Assembly (NCBI RefSeq): GCF_010091925.1
Contig: NZ_WVID01000006.1
Coordinates: 203,775-267,774, forward strand
Origin: Nostoc sp. B(2019)
Lineage (GTDB): Bacteria; Cyanobacteriota; Cyanobacteriia; Cyanobacteriales; Nostocaceae
DNA length: 64,000 nt
Direction of reading: 5' to 3'
Part shown: positions 1 to 10,015 of the stretch, in pieces
How positions within the stretch are numbered: position 1 is the stretch's first letter
Layout of the letters: each line of letters begins with the position of its first letter
The notes under the pieces: model-generated
The model's input: only the letters and a program-made list of their open reading frames with translations
Databases searched by the model: none
What the model was told of the DNA's origin: nothing
Made by a program: the position numbers and the translations under genes

Positions 1-297
1 GCTTGTTTACAGATAAAGAATTTCCCATCTCGACTCCCAAAGACGATGTGACTTTCTCCTAATGAGAGTTTGGAATAACAAATTAGGTAGATTAGGATAC
101 CCAAGTTTTTAGAACATATACATTCCTAATTATCTACCACTAAATCTGATACATAGGCTTCACAAGCTTAGAAAGTCCAGATGATTCACTTACCTCTGTT
201 TAGGTTACAACTAAGCAGAGGTATTTACTCGACTTTGAATAAAGAATTAGTTTGTGTGAGTAAGTAATTTATGGGTATTGAATATGGAGTTTATGAG

Positions 298-1224
298 ATG
301 TACAGTTACATTGCTTATGGCTTGAATATCTGCTCTGCTTTATCTCTACCAGAGCTACAAAGTTCAACACATATAGAAGCAGATGTAGTTATCCGCTATG
401 GAGAAGTAAATTGGTTATTACCTACACCTGCACCATCATGGAGTTACTTTCAGATTGATGGTGAATATACTTACTTGTACTGGAAAGTGGTAGGTAAATT
501 TTTAGTACGTTCTGGAAAGGAAATTATTATCGAGCCGCTTCCAGGTGTCGAAGAGAGCGTTATTCGTCTACCTCTGTTAGGAGCAGTCTTAGGAATGTTG
601 CTTCATCAACGGCAGTTTTTGGTGTTGCATGGTAGCGCTGTCGCAGTGGATGGTAATGCTGTCGTTTTTTTGGGGCGATCGGGGCAAGGTAAGTCTACTA
701 TGGCAGCAACTCTCTATGGACGGGGTCATAAACTGATGGCAGATGATGTAGCTGCTGTAGATGTTGACAGTGCGATCGCTCCCATATTAATTCCAGGCTT
801 TCCGCGAATCAAGCTTTGGCCAGACGCAGCCACAGCCGCATTAGGAGACAATCCAGAAACATTGAGGAAGATTCACCCTAACGCTGAGAAACGCGATCGC
901 CCTACTGTCGATAACTTTTTACAAACACCCCTAAGCATCAAGCGAATCTATGTACTTTCTGTAGGTTCAACTCTTCAAATCAAACCTCTCACACCTACAG
1001 AAGCCATAACTCAGCTAATTGCTAATTCTTATATCCCCATGTTAGTTGGTAAGCAATTTATCCAGAGTGCTAAGGCATCTGTGCATTTGCATCAATGTAC
1101 CAGTTTAGTTAACAATCTACCTATCTATAATCTGGAACGGCCCCGTTCTCTAAACTTGTTGGCTGATGTAGCACGTTTGGTAGAAGAAGATTTGGCAGGT
1201 GAAAACCAACCAGTAACAGCATAG
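298..1224 (+). CDS. HPr kinase-like P-loop protein, probable RiPP cluster accessory
   Basis: The protein resembles the C-terminal catalytic part of HPr kinase/phosphorylase and lacks the usual N-terminal domain. A P-loop GRSGQGKST lies near the middle, preceded by FLVLHGSAVAVDG and followed by the acidic motif MADDVAAVD, which would bind the metal. Homologues of this shape sit in lasso-peptide and related peptide clusters, where they may phosphorylate the precursor. The next gene is a peptide-type ABC exporter, which fits. An in-frame ATG at 271 would add nine residues, but the ATG at 298 has GGAG eight bases upstream (286-289), so I prefer it. The substrate is unknown, and the rest of any cluster would lie to the left of the window. 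Confidence 0.7.
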   Translation: MYSYIAYGLNICSALSLPELQSSTHIEADVVIRYGEVNWLLPTPAPSWSYFQIDGEYTYLYWKVVGKFLVRSGKEIIIEPLPGVEESVIRLPLLGAVLGMLLHQRQFLVLHGSAVAVDGNAVVFLGRSGQGKSTMAATLYGRGHKLMADDVAAVDVDSAIAPILIPGFPRIKLWPDAATAALGDNPETLRKIHPNAEKRDRPTVDNFLQTPLSIKRIYVLSVGSTLQIKPLTPTEAITQLIANSYIPMLVGKQFIQSAKASVHLHQCTSLVNNLPIYNLERPRSLNLLADVARLVEEDLAGENQPVTA

Positions 1225-1282
1225 ATTATCTGATTCAGCTTAATCTAACATTTAAAATTTTATTAACGTATAAAATTAAACT

Positions 1283-3100
1283 ATGCGAGCAGGCAAAAAC
1301 ATCAAACGAAAAATCCAGCAAACTTTACACCTTGTGCCTGCATTACGCCTAGTATGGCAAAGTAGTCCCGGTTGGACGATCGCTCGCATAGTACTATTAG
1401 TCATCCAAGGTATACTGCCCGTAATATCAATCTATCTCACCAAATTAATCATAGATGCAGTAGTTGCCAACCTCAACGTTACTGATAAAACAGTCGCCTT
1501 TCGTAATGTCATCCTCTGGGTTATCTTGGCTGGTGCAGTCACTCTTATAAGCAGTGTTTGCAGTTCATTAACAGAATTAGTAGTTACTGCCCATTCTCAG
1601 CAGGTAACTGACTATATGCAGGGAATTATTAATACTAAATCAATTGCTACTGACCTAGAGTACTATGAAAACGCTCAATACTTTGACGCCCTGCAACGAG
1701 CACAACGAGAAGCTCCTTACCGGCCTCCCGAAATCCTCAATCGTTTAGCACAAGTTGGTCAAAGTAGTATTTCCTTAGTGGCTATGGTGGGTTTACTGCT
1801 CTCACTCCACTGGGGAATTATCGGCATTCTTTTTGTCGCAGCTATTCCGGCTCTGCTAGTACGGGTAAAATATAGCCGTGTCATGTATCGTTGGCAGCGT
1901 AAACGTACACAGCCGGAACGGCAAGCAATGTACCTAGCTTGGATGCTGACATCAGACCAGTACGCTAAAGAAATTCGCTTATTTGATTTAGGTGAATACT
2001 TCAGTCAATGGTATCTTCGTATCCGACAGCAGATATATAAGGAAAAGATAGGCATTTTCACCAAACGCTCCATAGCTAATTTTCTTGCAGAAGCTATAGC
2101 GGGTATTTTCATCTTTGGCGTTTATGCTTTTATTGTCTATCAAGCTATCCAAGGTATCCTACGTTTAGGTGATTTGGTACTCTATCACCAAGCATTGCAA
2201 CGAGGACAAAATGATATTAAAAGTCTATTAGTTAGTTTGTCTAATTTATATGAGGATAATTTATTTCTTGCTAACCTCTACGAGTTTCTTGACTTAAAAC
2301 CTAAGTTGGTAGAATCTTTAAATCCCCAGCCTATCCCTCGACCGATGCAAACTGGCATCGTTTTTAATCAAGTGAGTTTTCAATACGCTACCACTACCCG
2401 CCAAGCACTTCAAGATATCAACCTGACAATTCGACCAGGAGAAGTAGTGGCACTTGTGGGGGAAAACGGTTCTGGGAAAACTACTTTAATTAAACTTTTA
2501 TGCCGCTTGTATGACCCAACTACTGGCAGCATTACTATTGATGGCATTGACCTCAGCCAATATAAAATGGCAGAATTGCGCCGTGAAATTAGCGTGATTT
2601 TTCAAGACTATGCCAAGTACCACTTTACGGCTCAGGAAAATATTTGGTTGGGCAATATCAATTTACCACCGGAGCGAGAAAGTATTATTGCTGCGGCGCG
2701 TCGTTCTGGTGCTGATGATGTAATTGCCAAGTTACCCCAAGGTTATGATACCGTTCTAGGGAAGTTGTTTGATCAGGGAGAAGAACTGAGTATTGGCCAG
2801 TGGCAAAAAGTAGCTTTGGCGCGAGCATTTCTCCGCAACTCTCAAGTGATTGTCTTGGATGAACCTACCAGTGCAATGGATCCCAAGGCTGAATACGAAG
2901 TATTTGAACAGTTTCGTCAACTAATTAAAAATCAAGCTGCCATCCTGATTAGCCATCGCTTATCCACTGTCAAAATGGCCGATCGCATTTATGTCATGGC
3001 AGGTGGCACAATTGTTGAGAGTGGAACCCATGAAGAACTGATAGAGTTAGGCGGTACTTATGCTTACTTGTTTGAAACCCAAGCCCAACAGTATCGGTAA
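1283..3100 (+). CDS. ABC exporter, fused membrane and ATPase domains (peptide exporter type)
   Basis: A 605-residue half-transporter with an N-terminal membrane domain of about six helices (roughly residues 20-310) and a C-terminal ATPase. Visible motifs are Walker A GENGSGKTT, the Q-loop in VIFQDY, the signature LSIGQWQKVALARA (LSIGQ instead of LSGGQ) and Walker B VIVLDEPTSAMD, followed by the switch histidine in LISHRLST. It would act as a homodimer in the cytoplasmic membrane. It resembles exporters of modified peptides (McjD-like). It lies 58 bases behind the HPr-kinase-like gene on the same strand, which suggests one transcription unit. There is no N-terminal C39 peptidase domain, so it would not cleave a leader peptide. 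Confidence 0.85.
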   Translation: MRAGKNIKRKIQQTLHLVPALRLVWQSSPGWTIARIVLLVIQGILPVISIYLTKLIIDAVVANLNVTDKTVAFRNVILWVILAGAVTLISSVCSSLTELVVTAHSQQVTDYMQGIINTKSIATDLEYYENAQYFDALQRAQREAPYRPPEILNRLAQVGQSSISLVAMVGLLLSLHWGIIGILFVAAIPALLVRVKYSRVMYRWQRKRTQPERQAMYLAWMLTSDQYAKEIRLFDLGEYFSQWYLRIRQQIYKEKIGIFTKRSIANFLAEAIAGIFIFGVYAFIVYQAIQGILRLGDLVLYHQALQRGQNDIKSLLVSLSNLYEDNLFLANLYEFLDLKPKLVESLNPQPIPRPMQTGIVFNQVSFQYATTTRQALQDINLTIRPGEVVALVGENGSGKTTLIKLLCRLYDPTTGSITIDGIDLSQYKMAELRREISVIFQDYAKYHFTAQENIWLGNINLPPERESIIAAARRSGADDVIAKLPQGYDTVLGKLFDQGEELSIGQWQKVALARAFLRNSQVIVLDEPTSAMDPKAEYEVFEQFRQLIKNQAAILISHRLSTVKMADRIYVMAGGTIVESGTHEELIELGGTYAYLFETQAQQYR

Positions 3101-3107
3101 TAAATTC

Positions 3108-3320
3108 TTAATCTACTACCTTGAGCAATCCTTTTTGTAAAGCATCAAATACTCGGCTAATTTGCAGCCGTTCTTCTTCGTTTAAACCTTCTTTGGACAG
3201 CAGTGTTGACATTAATAGCTGCTGATCCTGGCGTGTAATTCCGCGAATGGTAAATACGTGCTCCAATACTGTTTCTAACAGTATTTGGTTTGAGGGGCCG
3301 ATAGCTCCCATATTCCTCAC
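3108..3320 (-). CDS. small conserved cyanobacterial protein
   Basis: A 70-residue, mostly helical protein with no signal peptide or membrane segment. The sequence (LLSKEGLNEEERLQISRVFD in the middle) looks like a small helical regulator or adaptor of a kind found as conserved hypotheticals in cyanobacteria. I do not know its function. It converges on the ABC exporter with only seven bases between the stop codons. The upstream start is GTG at 3320; an in-frame ATG lies three codons later at 3311, and neither has a well-placed Shine-Dalgarno sequence. Confidence 0.6.
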   Translation of the reverse strand: MRNMGAIGPSNQILLETVLEHVFTIRGITRQDQQLLMSTLLSKEGLNEEERLQISRVFDALQKGLLKVVD

Positions 3321-3497
3321 CGAAACTTCATGTAAAATTTACAACTAGTTATATTACCATACTAGTTTTTTACAAAATTTGACCTTAGTAGCTCTACGTA
3401 AGAATGAAAAGTTGCTGGTTGCTATTTTACTGCCTCCCCTGCTACTCTTCTTTTCGGTAAAGTAACTTGGCGGCGCAGCAAGGAACAGGTTCAGATT

Positions 3498-4370
3498 ATG
3501 ACTCCAGCTCGTATTGGGATTATTGGTGGCAGTGGTTTATACAAAATGGATGCGCTCAAAGATGTAGAAGAAGTGCAAGTCCAGACACCGTTTGGTTCAC
3601 CATCTGATTCTTTGATTTTGGGAACACTAGAAGATACACGAGTAGCTTTTTTAGCACGTCATGGCCGTAATCACACCCTGTTACCTTCTGAGTTACCGTT
3701 TCGCGCCAATATCTATGCAATGAAGCAATTGGGTGTAGAGTATTTAATTTCGGCTAGTGCTGTGGGTTCCTTGAAGGAAGAAGCGAAACCACTGGATATG
3801 GTGGTACCAGATCAGTTTATTGATAGGACTAAAAATCGGGTTTCGACCTTTTTCGGTGAGGGAATTGTCGCTCACATTGCCTTTGGCGATCCGATTTGTA
3901 AAAATTTGGCTCTGGTGTTGGCAGATGCGATCGCTTCTCTAAATTTACCAGAAGTCACCTTGCATCGCGGTGGTACTTATATATGCATGGAAGGCCCAGC
4001 TTTTTCAACTAAGGCGGAATCAAATCTTTACCGTAGCTGGGGTGCAACTGTAATTGGTATGACAAATTTACCGGAGGCGAAGTTAGCAAGGGAAGCCGAA
4101 ATTGCATACGCAACCTTGGCACTAGTAACAGATTACGATTGTTGGCATCCAGAGCATGATAGCGTAACCGTGGAGTTGGTAATTGCTAATTTGCTGCGGA
4201 ATGCAGTCAATGCTCAAAAAGTGATTCAAGAAACTGTGCGGCGCTTGAGTGAAAATCCGCCATCTAGTGATGCTCATTCGGCTTTGAAATATGCGATTTT
4301 GACTCAGTTGGATAAAGCACCAACGGCAACGAAGGAAAAGCTGGGGTTATTGTTGCAGAAGTATTTGTAG
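3498..4370 (+). CDS. mtnP: S-methyl-5'-thioadenosine phosphorylase
   Basis: MtnP splits methylthioadenosine with phosphate into adenine and methylthioribose-1-phosphate, the first step of methionine salvage from polyamine synthesis waste. The protein starts with the phosphate-binding [10 protein letters not shown] and has FLARHGRNH near residue 55, the conserved substrate region with [13 protein letters not shown] around residue 170, and [15 protein letters not shown], which discriminates MTA from other nucleosides. Its 290 residues match the family. It stands alone on this strand; no other salvage gene is near. The start ATG at 3498 has only a distant AAGGA (3480-3484). Confidence 0.93.
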   Translation: MTPARIGIIGGSGLYKMDALKDVEEVQVQTPFGSPSDSLILGTLEDTRVAFLARHGRNHTLLPSELPFRANIYAMKQLGVEYLISASAVGSLKEEAKPLDMVVPDQFIDRTKNRVSTFFGEGIVAHIAFGDPICKNLALVLADAIASLNLPEVTLHRGGTYICMEGPAFSTKAESNLYRSWGATVIGMTNLPEAKLAREAEIAYATLALVTDYDCWHPEHDSVTVELVIANLLRNAVNAQKVIQETVRRLSENPPSSDAHSALKYAILTQLDKAPTATKEKLGLLLQKYL

Positions 4371-4764
4371 TTTATGACTAGGCGATTCCCTCGTTCCCAG
4401 CCAGATAGAACCTATTGGTGAAAACTCAAAGCGATCGCCAAAAGGTCAGGCGGAGTGTGAAGATAAGCCCAAAGTGGGTCGCTTTCGAGATTTTGGTTAA
4501 TATTTAACCTAATTCAGGAGGCGGCAGCCCTGCCAATAGGTATTCCCAGTTTGAAACAGGGAACAAGAGAATCATTGAAATGCCTAATTATTGTAGAGTA
4601 TGAAAAAATAACTATATAAATTTGACTATAATACTAAAATTATCAGTCTGTTCGCCTGCTAGCGTGAATAATAATTTCAGTTAGCAACATCCAAACCTAA
4701 AAGGGGTTGCACTGATAGCTAGTCAAGTTGAAAATAAATAGGCGAAGCACACGGGGAAACTAAC
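4371..4764. other. intergenic stretch, no gene seen
   Basis: This 394-base gap between mtnP and lpdA holds no convincing reading frame. It is rich in short cyanobacterial repeat-like pieces (a HIP1-like GCGATCGC near 4430). I see no hairpin with a T-run that would count as a terminator and no clear promoter motif for lpdA. Confidence 0.5.
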
Positions 4765-6195
4765 GTGAGTCAAGGATTTGATTACGATTTAGTGATTATC
4801 GGCGCTGGTGTAGGCGGACATGGCGCAGCCCTACACGCTGTAAGCTGCGGTCTCAAAACGGCGATTATCGAAGCGGCTGACATGGGAGGAACCTGTGTCA
4901 ATCGTGGCTGTATTCCTTCTAAGGCACTGCTGGCAGCATCAGGACGTGTGCGGGAGTTACGCGATGCCCACCACCTCAAGTCGTTAGGAATTCAGGTTGG
5001 TAGTGTGGAATTTGATCGCCAAGCGATCGCCAATCATGCTGACAATCTAGTATCGAAAATTCAAGGCGACTTAACCAACAGTCTCAAGCGTCTGGGAGTT
5101 GAGATTATTAGAGGCTGGGGAAAAATCGCTGGAGCACAAAAAGTCACTGTTACTGGTGATGGTGGTGAAAAAACCATCACAGCCAAAGACATTATCCTTT
5201 CCCCTGGTTCAATTCCTTTTGTTCCTCCAGGGATTGAAGTCGATGGTAAAACTGTCTTTACCAGTGACCAAGGAGTCAAATTAGAGTCTTTACCAGACTG
5301 GATAGCAATTATTGGCAGTGGTTACATTGGCTTGGAATTTTCCGATATTTACTCAGCTTTGGGTTGTGAAATCACCATGATTGAAGCCCTAGATCAGTTA
5401 ATGCCGGGATTTGACCGCGACATTGCCAAACTTGCTGAACGGGTGCTAATTACTCCCCGCGATATCGAAACCAAAGTAGGGATATACGCCAAAAAAGTCA
5501 TCCCAGGTTCACCTGTGGTGATTGAGTTAGCAGATTTCAAAACCAAAGAAGATCTAGATGTCATCGAGGTAGACGCCTGCTTAGTAGCTACGGGACGCAT
5601 CCCCGCGACCAAAAATCTCGGTTTGGAATCTGTGGGTGTGGAAGTTGATCGGCGGAATTTTATCCCAGTTGATGACCGGATGGCGGTGCTGTCAGCGGGT
5701 GAAGTAGTGCCGCATCTGTGGGCAATTGGTGATGCTAATGGCAAAATGATGCTGGCACATGCGGCTTCGGCTCAAGGCATCGTCGCGGTAGATAATATCG
5801 TTGGTAGGGAGCGGACAGTAGACTATCGCAGCATCCCCGCAGCTGCGTTTACTCATCCAGAAGTCAGCTATGTCGGCTTAACGGAAACAGCAGCTAAGGA
5901 TTTAGGTCAAGCTGAAGGTTTTGAAATTGCCACAAGTAGAAGTTACTTCAAAGGTAATTCTAAAGCATTGGCAGAAAACGAAGCCGACGGCATCGCCAAG
6001 GTAGTGTATCGCAAAGACACAGGTGAAGTCTTGGGCGTCCACATTTTTGGACTGCACGCCTCAGACTTAATTCACGAAGCGTCAGCAGCGATCGCTAACC
6101 GTCAATCTGTTCAAAGCCTCGCTCATCTAGTTCACGCTCACCCAACACTTTCAGAAGTGCTGGACGAAGCTTATAAAAGAGCGATCGCAATTTAG
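4765..6195 (+). CDS. lpdA: dihydrolipoamide dehydrogenase (E3)
   Basis: E3 re-oxidises dihydrolipoyl groups of the pyruvate dehydrogenase complex (and glycine cleavage) using FAD and NAD+. The sequence shows the FAD-binding [12 protein letters not shown] at residues 11-22, the redox disulfide in [13 protein letters not shown] (Cys44, Cys49), a second Rossmann motif [13 protein letters not shown] near residue 185, and the C-terminal [13 protein letters not shown] holding the catalytic His-Glu pair. Its 476 residues are normal. Translation starts at GTG 4765; no in-frame ATG of suitable position exists. It is followed by trpC on the same strand after a 150-base repeat-filled gap. Confidence 0.95.
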   Translation: MSQGFDYDLVIIGAGVGGHGAALHAVSCGLKTAIIEAADMGGTCVNRGCIPSKALLAASGRVRELRDAHHLKSLGIQVGSVEFDRQAIANHADNLVSKIQGDLTNSLKRLGVEIIRGWGKIAGAQKVTVTGDGGEKTITAKDIILSPGSIPFVPPGIEVDGKTVFTSDQGVKLESLPDWIAIIGSGYIGLEFSDIYSALGCEITMIEALDQLMPGFDRDIAKLAERVLITPRDIETKVGIYAKKVIPGSPVVIELADFKTKEDLDVIEVDACLVATGRIPATKNLGLESVGVEVDRRNFIPVDDRMAVLSAGEVVPHLWAIGDANGKMMLAHAASAQGIVAVDNIVGRERTVDYRSIPAAAFTHPEVSYVGLTETAAKDLGQAEGFEIATSRSYFKGNSKALAENEADGIAKVVYRKDTGEVLGVHIFGLHASDLIHEASAAIANRQSVQSLAHLVHAHPTLSEVLDEAYKRAIAI

Positions 6196-6346
6196 TCAAG
6201 AGTCCATAGTCAAGAGTCAATAGTCAAAAAATATTTGACCCTTGACCCTTGACCCTTGACCTTTGACCTTTGAACGCCAGATGCTTCAAGTCGGGAAACC
6301 CGCCCAACGCACTGGCTCCCCTTGACCCTTGACCCTTGACTAAATT
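6196..6346. repeat. short tandem heptamer repeats (TTGACCC type)
   Basis: Between lpdA and trpC there are repeated heptamers of the form CTTGACC/CTTTGACC at about 6229-6271 and again at 6320-6341, separated by a GC-rich insert around 6275-6317. These match the short tandemly repeated repetitive sequences known from Nostocales. Similar heptamers occur at 12160-12184, 42134-42150 and 42340-42356 in this window, so they are dispersed rather than local. Confidence 0.8.
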
Positions 6347-7258
6347 ATGCAAATCCGTCGCCGTCAACCTAACCCAGCTATTGCTGTCTCCATGTTACGT
6401 TATCAAGCTGCCGTGCCTGATGCAGCGCCAAACAATATTTTAGAAGAAATTGTCTGGCACAAAGAAGTAGAAGTTGAGCAAATGCGGGAAAGAGTTCCTT
6501 TGCGTGAATTGCAGAAACAGGCACTCTCCGCACCGCCAACGCGTGATTTTGTCGCGGCTTTGCGCCAAGGTAAAACAAAACCAGCTTTGATTGCAGAAAT
6601 TAAAAAAGCTTCACCCAGCAAAGGGATTTTACGGGAAGACTTTGACCCAGTAGCGATCGCTCTATCCTATCAACAAGCCAAAGCTAGTTGTCTTTCGGTG
6701 TTGACGGATGCCAAATTTTTTCAAGGTAGCTTTGATAACTTAGCCTTGGTTCGCGCGGCTGTGGATTTACCTCTACTGTGCAAGGATTTTGTTATTTATC
6801 CTTACCAGATGTATTTGGCACGGGTTAAGGGTGCAGATGCCATTTTATTGATTGCTGCTATTTTGAGCGATCAAGATTTGCAATACTTTGTCAAAATTGC
6901 TAACAATCTGAAAATGGCAGCCTTAATTGAAGTTCATAGTTTGGCAGAACTTGACCGCGTGTTAGCTTTAGATAACTTATCTTTAGTAGGAATTAATAAT
7001 CGAAATCTAGAAGATTTCTCTGTTGACTTACAAACTACTTGTCAACTAATGGACGCAAGGGGTAGCCAATTGCAACAGCGGAATATTCTAGTTGTGAGCG
7101 AGTCAGGACTACACAATCCAGATGACTTGAGTTTGGTAGATGCAGCAGGTGCATCCGTTGTACTGATTGGAGAGTCTTTAGTAAAACAACCAGATCCCAA
7201 ATTAGCGATCGCTAAACTCTTTGCCAAATCTTCATCACCAGCCGAATCTAAGCAGTAA
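6347..7258 (+). CDS. trpC: indole-3-glycerol-phosphate synthase
   Basis: TrpC closes the indole ring of tryptophan, turning CdRP into indole-3-glycerol phosphate. The TIM-barrel motifs are visible: [14 protein letters not shown] near residue 83 (catalytic Lys and phosphate contact), [33 protein letters not shown] and, near the end, VVSESG and VVLIGESLV. The 303-residue length includes an N-terminal extension of about 35 residues before the ILEEIVWHK region, which is usual in cyanobacterial TrpC. The gene is not in a trp operon: trpB lies 19 kb away on the other strand, as expected for dispersed cyanobacterial trp genes. Confidence 0.95.
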   Translation: MQIRRRQPNPAIAVSMLRYQAAVPDAAPNNILEEIVWHKEVEVEQMRERVPLRELQKQALSAPPTRDFVAALRQGKTKPALIAEIKKASPSKGILREDFDPVAIALSYQQAKASCLSVLTDAKFFQGSFDNLALVRAAVDLPLLCKDFVIYPYQMYLARVKGADAILLIAAILSDQDLQYFVKIANNLKMAALIEVHSLAELDRVLALDNLSLVGINNRNLEDFSVDLQTTCQLMDARGSQLQQRNILVVSESGLHNPDDLSLVDAAGASVVLIGESLVKQPDPKLAIAKLFAKSSSPAESKQ

Positions 7259-7349
7259 TGAACTAGTTATTTCCTATGTAACAATTCATTAGCAAGAGAT
7301 AAACTCTGATTAATACAACATTCCAATTTTGAAATTACAATTCAACTTC

Positions 7350-7601
7350 ATGGAGCAAATTCCTCTACCTTCACCTGTCCACTACGAACTTATACTTCAA
7401 CTTTTAGAAAGACAAACCATGATGGCAGTTAGTGATAATCCAGATTTACGGCATCAGGTAAATCAACTAATTATTACTCTCCGAAAAGCTGCTGTCCAAC
7501 AAAAGCGACTGGAAGAAATTTGCCAGTTTTCCTCCGTAACAGTTGATCACCGTTGGTCAATTAATCATCATAACAGTAGCAAAGTTGTTGTCCCCGATTG
7601 A
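7350..7601 (+). CDS. small cyanobacterial protein, DUF5340-like
   Basis: An 83-residue soluble protein starting MEQIPLPSPVHYELILQLLERQTM, which I recall as the start of the cyanobacteria-specific DUF5340 family; I could not check this. A helical middle part (DLRHQVNQLIITLRKAAVQQKRLEEIC) is followed by a short variable tail. Function unknown. An upstream in-frame TTG at 7329 would add seven residues, but ATG 7350 matches the family start I remember. It lies 91 bases after trpC on the same strand and may be co-transcribed with it. Confidence 0.65.
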   Translation: MEQIPLPSPVHYELILQLLERQTMMAVSDNPDLRHQVNQLIITLRKAAVQQKRLEEICQFSSVTVDHRWSINHHNSSKVVVPD

Positions 7602-8352
7602 TACGGCTAGCTTAATATTTTAATCTTGACTTTAGCACCCTTTTCAGGTTTGCTTACCGTTGTGAAAAGCATACCTTATGAGCCTTCAATCTTAAACTTG
7701 ACAATCAGCAACTAATCTTAGCGAGGTAGAGTTGCTTTGGTTGTCATATTTTACAAAAGTGCTACTTGTAAAATAAGTAATATTCACACTATTCATTTAA
7801 TTAAGCCCTTCCACTTAACAAGTGCAAATAGGCAAGTATAATTAAACACAAATATAGCTCGTAGTGTTCGCGTAGCGTCTCGGAGAGAGCGATTCATCGC
7901 TCAAAACAAGGATTTTCAGGACTAAATTCCTTACTACAAACTTTAATTTATTGACGCCTAGCTACTAAGCATGAAATAAAATTTAATAATTTATTGTACC
8001 TGTATGCCAATTTATGAGATTCTAGATAAGCGCTTCTATAGAGCTTAGACAAACTTGGAGAATAAATTTGGTGTCTACCTTTCGCTAGCTGACGACACCC
8101 CAGCCTAATATTTATGTGTCTGGTGAGATTGCCTAAAACAAAGGTTTCATTTGATTCGGAGTCTCAATTAAGTTGCAAAGGTCAAGCTGACCGAAAATTA
8201 ATTCTCACGATATTTCTGCTATGGATGTGGAGAATACACCCAAGACTCGTAACCAACTGAGTGTAATTTTGTAAATGAATGTCTAGAATTTGCCATCATA
8301 GTTAACCATTCCCTCACAATTTTGACTTTTATTTTGATTTTAGGACACACAC
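7602..8352. other. long intergenic region with a dispersed palindromic repeat
   Basis: The 751 bases before the aminotransferase gene hold no supported gene. At about 7859-7940 lies a Nostoc-type interspersed repeat: it begins with GTAGTGTTCGCGTAGCGTCTC, contains the small hairpin GAGCGATTCATCGCTC, and ends with AATTCCTTACTAC, partly complementary to its start. The last 300 bases are AT-rich and probably carry the promoter and a long leader of the aminotransferase gene. I see no recognisable riboswitch. Confidence 0.55.
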
Positions 8353-9507
8353 ATGGACGATAAGCTGATGCTGATGATTCCTGGCCCTACCCCAGTGCCA
8401 GAAGCGGCCTTGCTGGCATTAGCCAAGCACCCAATTGGACACCGCACCGGTGAATTTAGCAATATATTGGCAGAGGTGACAGAAAACCTCAAATGGTTAC
8501 ACCAAACTCAAAGTGATGTGCTGACGCTGAATGTCAGTGGTACGGGTGCTGTGGAAGCCGGTATAATTAATTTCCTTTCTCCAGGCGATCGCATTTTAGT
8601 TGGCTCTAACGGTAAATTTGGCGAACGCTGGGTAGAAGTCGGTCAAGCTTATGGTTTGAATGTAGAAGAAATTACTACAGAATGGGGAAAACCTTTAGAC
8701 CCAGAGGTATTTGCCCAAAAACTCCAAGCAGATACCGAAAAGCAAATCAAAGCTGTGATTATCACTCACAGTGAGACGTCAACGGGAGTACTCAATGACC
8801 TGGAAACCATTAACCGCCATGTTAAAGAACATGGTGAAGCTTTAATTATCGTTGATGCCGTAACTAGCTTGGGTGCGTTCAATCTACCCATAGATAGCTG
8901 GGGTTTGGATGTAGTCGCTTCCGGTTCCCAAAAAGGTTATATGATTCCTCCGGGATTAGGCTTTGTTTCTGTCAGTCCCAAAGCTTGGGAAGCTTACAAA
9001 ACCGCAAAATTGCCGAAATATTATTTGGATTTAGGTAAATATCGCAAAGCCACGGCTAAAAATACAACGCCATTTACTCCGCCTGTAAATATGATCTTCG
9101 CACTGCATACCACGTTGCGAAGCATGAAAGAGGAAGGCTTAGAATCGATATTTGCTAGACATGAACGGCTTAAAAATGCTACCCGCGCCGCCATTAAAGG
9201 CTTGAATCTCCCCCTGTTTGCACCGGATAGTAACGCCAGTCCGGCGATTACGGCTGTAGCGCCACAAGGAATTGAATCGGATAAGATTCGTTCATTGATG
9301 AAAAAGCGCTTTGATATTGCTCTAGCCGGCGGACAAGATCATCTGTCAAACAAAATTTTCCGCATTGGTCACTTGGGCTTTGTGAGCGATCGCGATATCC
9401 TCAGCTGTATAGCATCCTTGGAAGTCGCCCTTTTAGAACTTGGCTACGAAAACTTTACCCCTGGATCCGGTATAGCAGCAGCAGCTAGAGTATTTAATCA
9501 CTCCTGA
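8353..9507 (+). CDS. class V aminotransferase, alanine-glyoxylate/serine-pyruvate type
   Basis: A 384-residue PLP enzyme of the class V small-subunit hydrogenase/serine-pyruvate aminotransferase family. It starts MLMIPGPTPVPEAALLALAKHPIGHRTGEF, the typical substrate-binding start. The PLP lysine lies in SGSQKGYMIPPG near residue 196, and LIIVDAVTSLGAF carries the Asp that contacts the pyridine nitrogen. In cyanobacteria this enzyme transaminates glyoxylate in photorespiratory metabolism. Its exact amino donor cannot be told from sequence. It stands alone, behind a 750-base leader and in front of a strong hairpin. Confidence 0.9.
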   Translation: MDDKLMLMIPGPTPVPEAALLALAKHPIGHRTGEFSNILAEVTENLKWLHQTQSDVLTLNVSGTGAVEAGIINFLSPGDRILVGSNGKFGERWVEVGQAYGLNVEEITTEWGKPLDPEVFAQKLQADTEKQIKAVIITHSETSTGVLNDLETINRHVKEHGEALIIVDAVTSLGAFNLPIDSWGLDVVASGSQKGYMIPPGLGFVSVSPKAWEAYKTAKLPKYYLDLGKYRKATAKNTTPFTPPVNMIFALHTTLRSMKEEGLESIFARHERLKNATRAAIKGLNLPLFAPDSNASPAITAVAPQGIESDKIRSLMKKRFDIALAGGQDHLSNKIFRIGHLGFVSDRDILSCIASLEVALLELGYENFTPGSGIAAAARVFNHS

Positions 9508-9552
9508 GTACCGAGTGCAGAGTACGAATTTTTAAACTCATAACTCAGCACC

Positions 9553-9596
9553 AAATTAAAAGAGCGAGTTGAATTATCAACTCGCTCTTTTAATTT
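9553..9596. terminator. perfect 20-bp hairpin, bidirectional terminator candidate
   Basis: The arms at 9553-9572 and 9577-9596 are perfectly complementary over 20 bases with an ATTA loop. The GC-rich core (GAGCGAGTTGA) is flanked by A/T tracts, so on both strands the stem is followed by a U-rich run. It lies 45 bases after the aminotransferase stop and about 190 bases beyond the end of the opposing DUF2949 gene. Confidence 0.8.
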
Positions 9597-9787
9597 GTAT
9601 GTAAATGAGTAGAAACGGTCAGAGCCAATTTTCCGATTTATCAACCTTTGTACAAGGTAGATTGGATGTGACATATCTTAATTCTCCTGAATGAGCTACT
9701 CATAAGCTGCCCTTACTTTAATTTGCATTCATTCAATAACCAAGAGGCTAGCACGATTGTGTTTCCTCCTAAGTTGAATTTTGATAC

Positions 9788-9979
9788 TTATACTGTCTCC
9801 AGCCAATCATAAATTTGTTCTAACTGCTCTAGAGTAATTAACCCATACTGCCAAAGAATCATTGGTAAAGGGCCTGGGTCTTGCTCCCGATGGCGAAGCG
9901 CCACCGCCAGGGACGCAGCAGAAATTGCCAAATCTTCTTGCAAAAAATGAATCAGCCTAGAATATGTTGATGGTGACAT
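9788..9979 (-). CDS. DUF2949-like small protein
   Basis: A 63-residue protein whose core (LIHFLQEDLAIS, then LRHREQDPGPLPMILWQYG and ITLEQLEQIYDWL) matches my recollection of the cyanobacterial DUF2949 family. Function unknown; it looks like a compact all-helical domain resembling the ends of type II/IV secretion regulators. A longer frame begins at 10015, but ATG 9979 is preceded seven bases away by AAGGAGGTGA (complement of 9987-9996), a near-complete match to the 16S rRNA tail, so this start is well supported and translation should be strong. Confidence 0.75.
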   Translation of the reverse strand: MSPSTYSRLIHFLQEDLAISAASLAVALRHREQDPGPLPMILWQYGLITLEQLEQIYDWLETV

Positions 9980-9986
9980 TTGTATT

Positions 9987-9996
9987 TCACCTCCTT
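9987..9996 (-). promoter_or_regulatory. exceptionally complete Shine-Dalgarno sequence
   Basis: On the minus strand this reads AAGGAGGTGA, ten bases complementary to the 16S anti-Shine-Dalgarno tail, seven bases before ATG 9979. Most genes in the window have only a 4-5 base match or none. It fixes the start of the small DUF2949-like gene. Confidence 0.85.
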
Positions 9997-10015
9997 GTGT
10001 AGAGTGTATTGTCAT

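Noticed and set aside
1-62. Possible tail of an upstream gene (frame ending at TAA 60-62, reading LFTDKEFPISTPKDDVTFS)
   Set aside because: Too short and featureless to tell from chance; only the next contig could decide.
6229-6341. Heptamer repeats considered as a CRISPR array
   Set aside because: Units are seven bases with no spacers of constant length; they are short tandem repeats.
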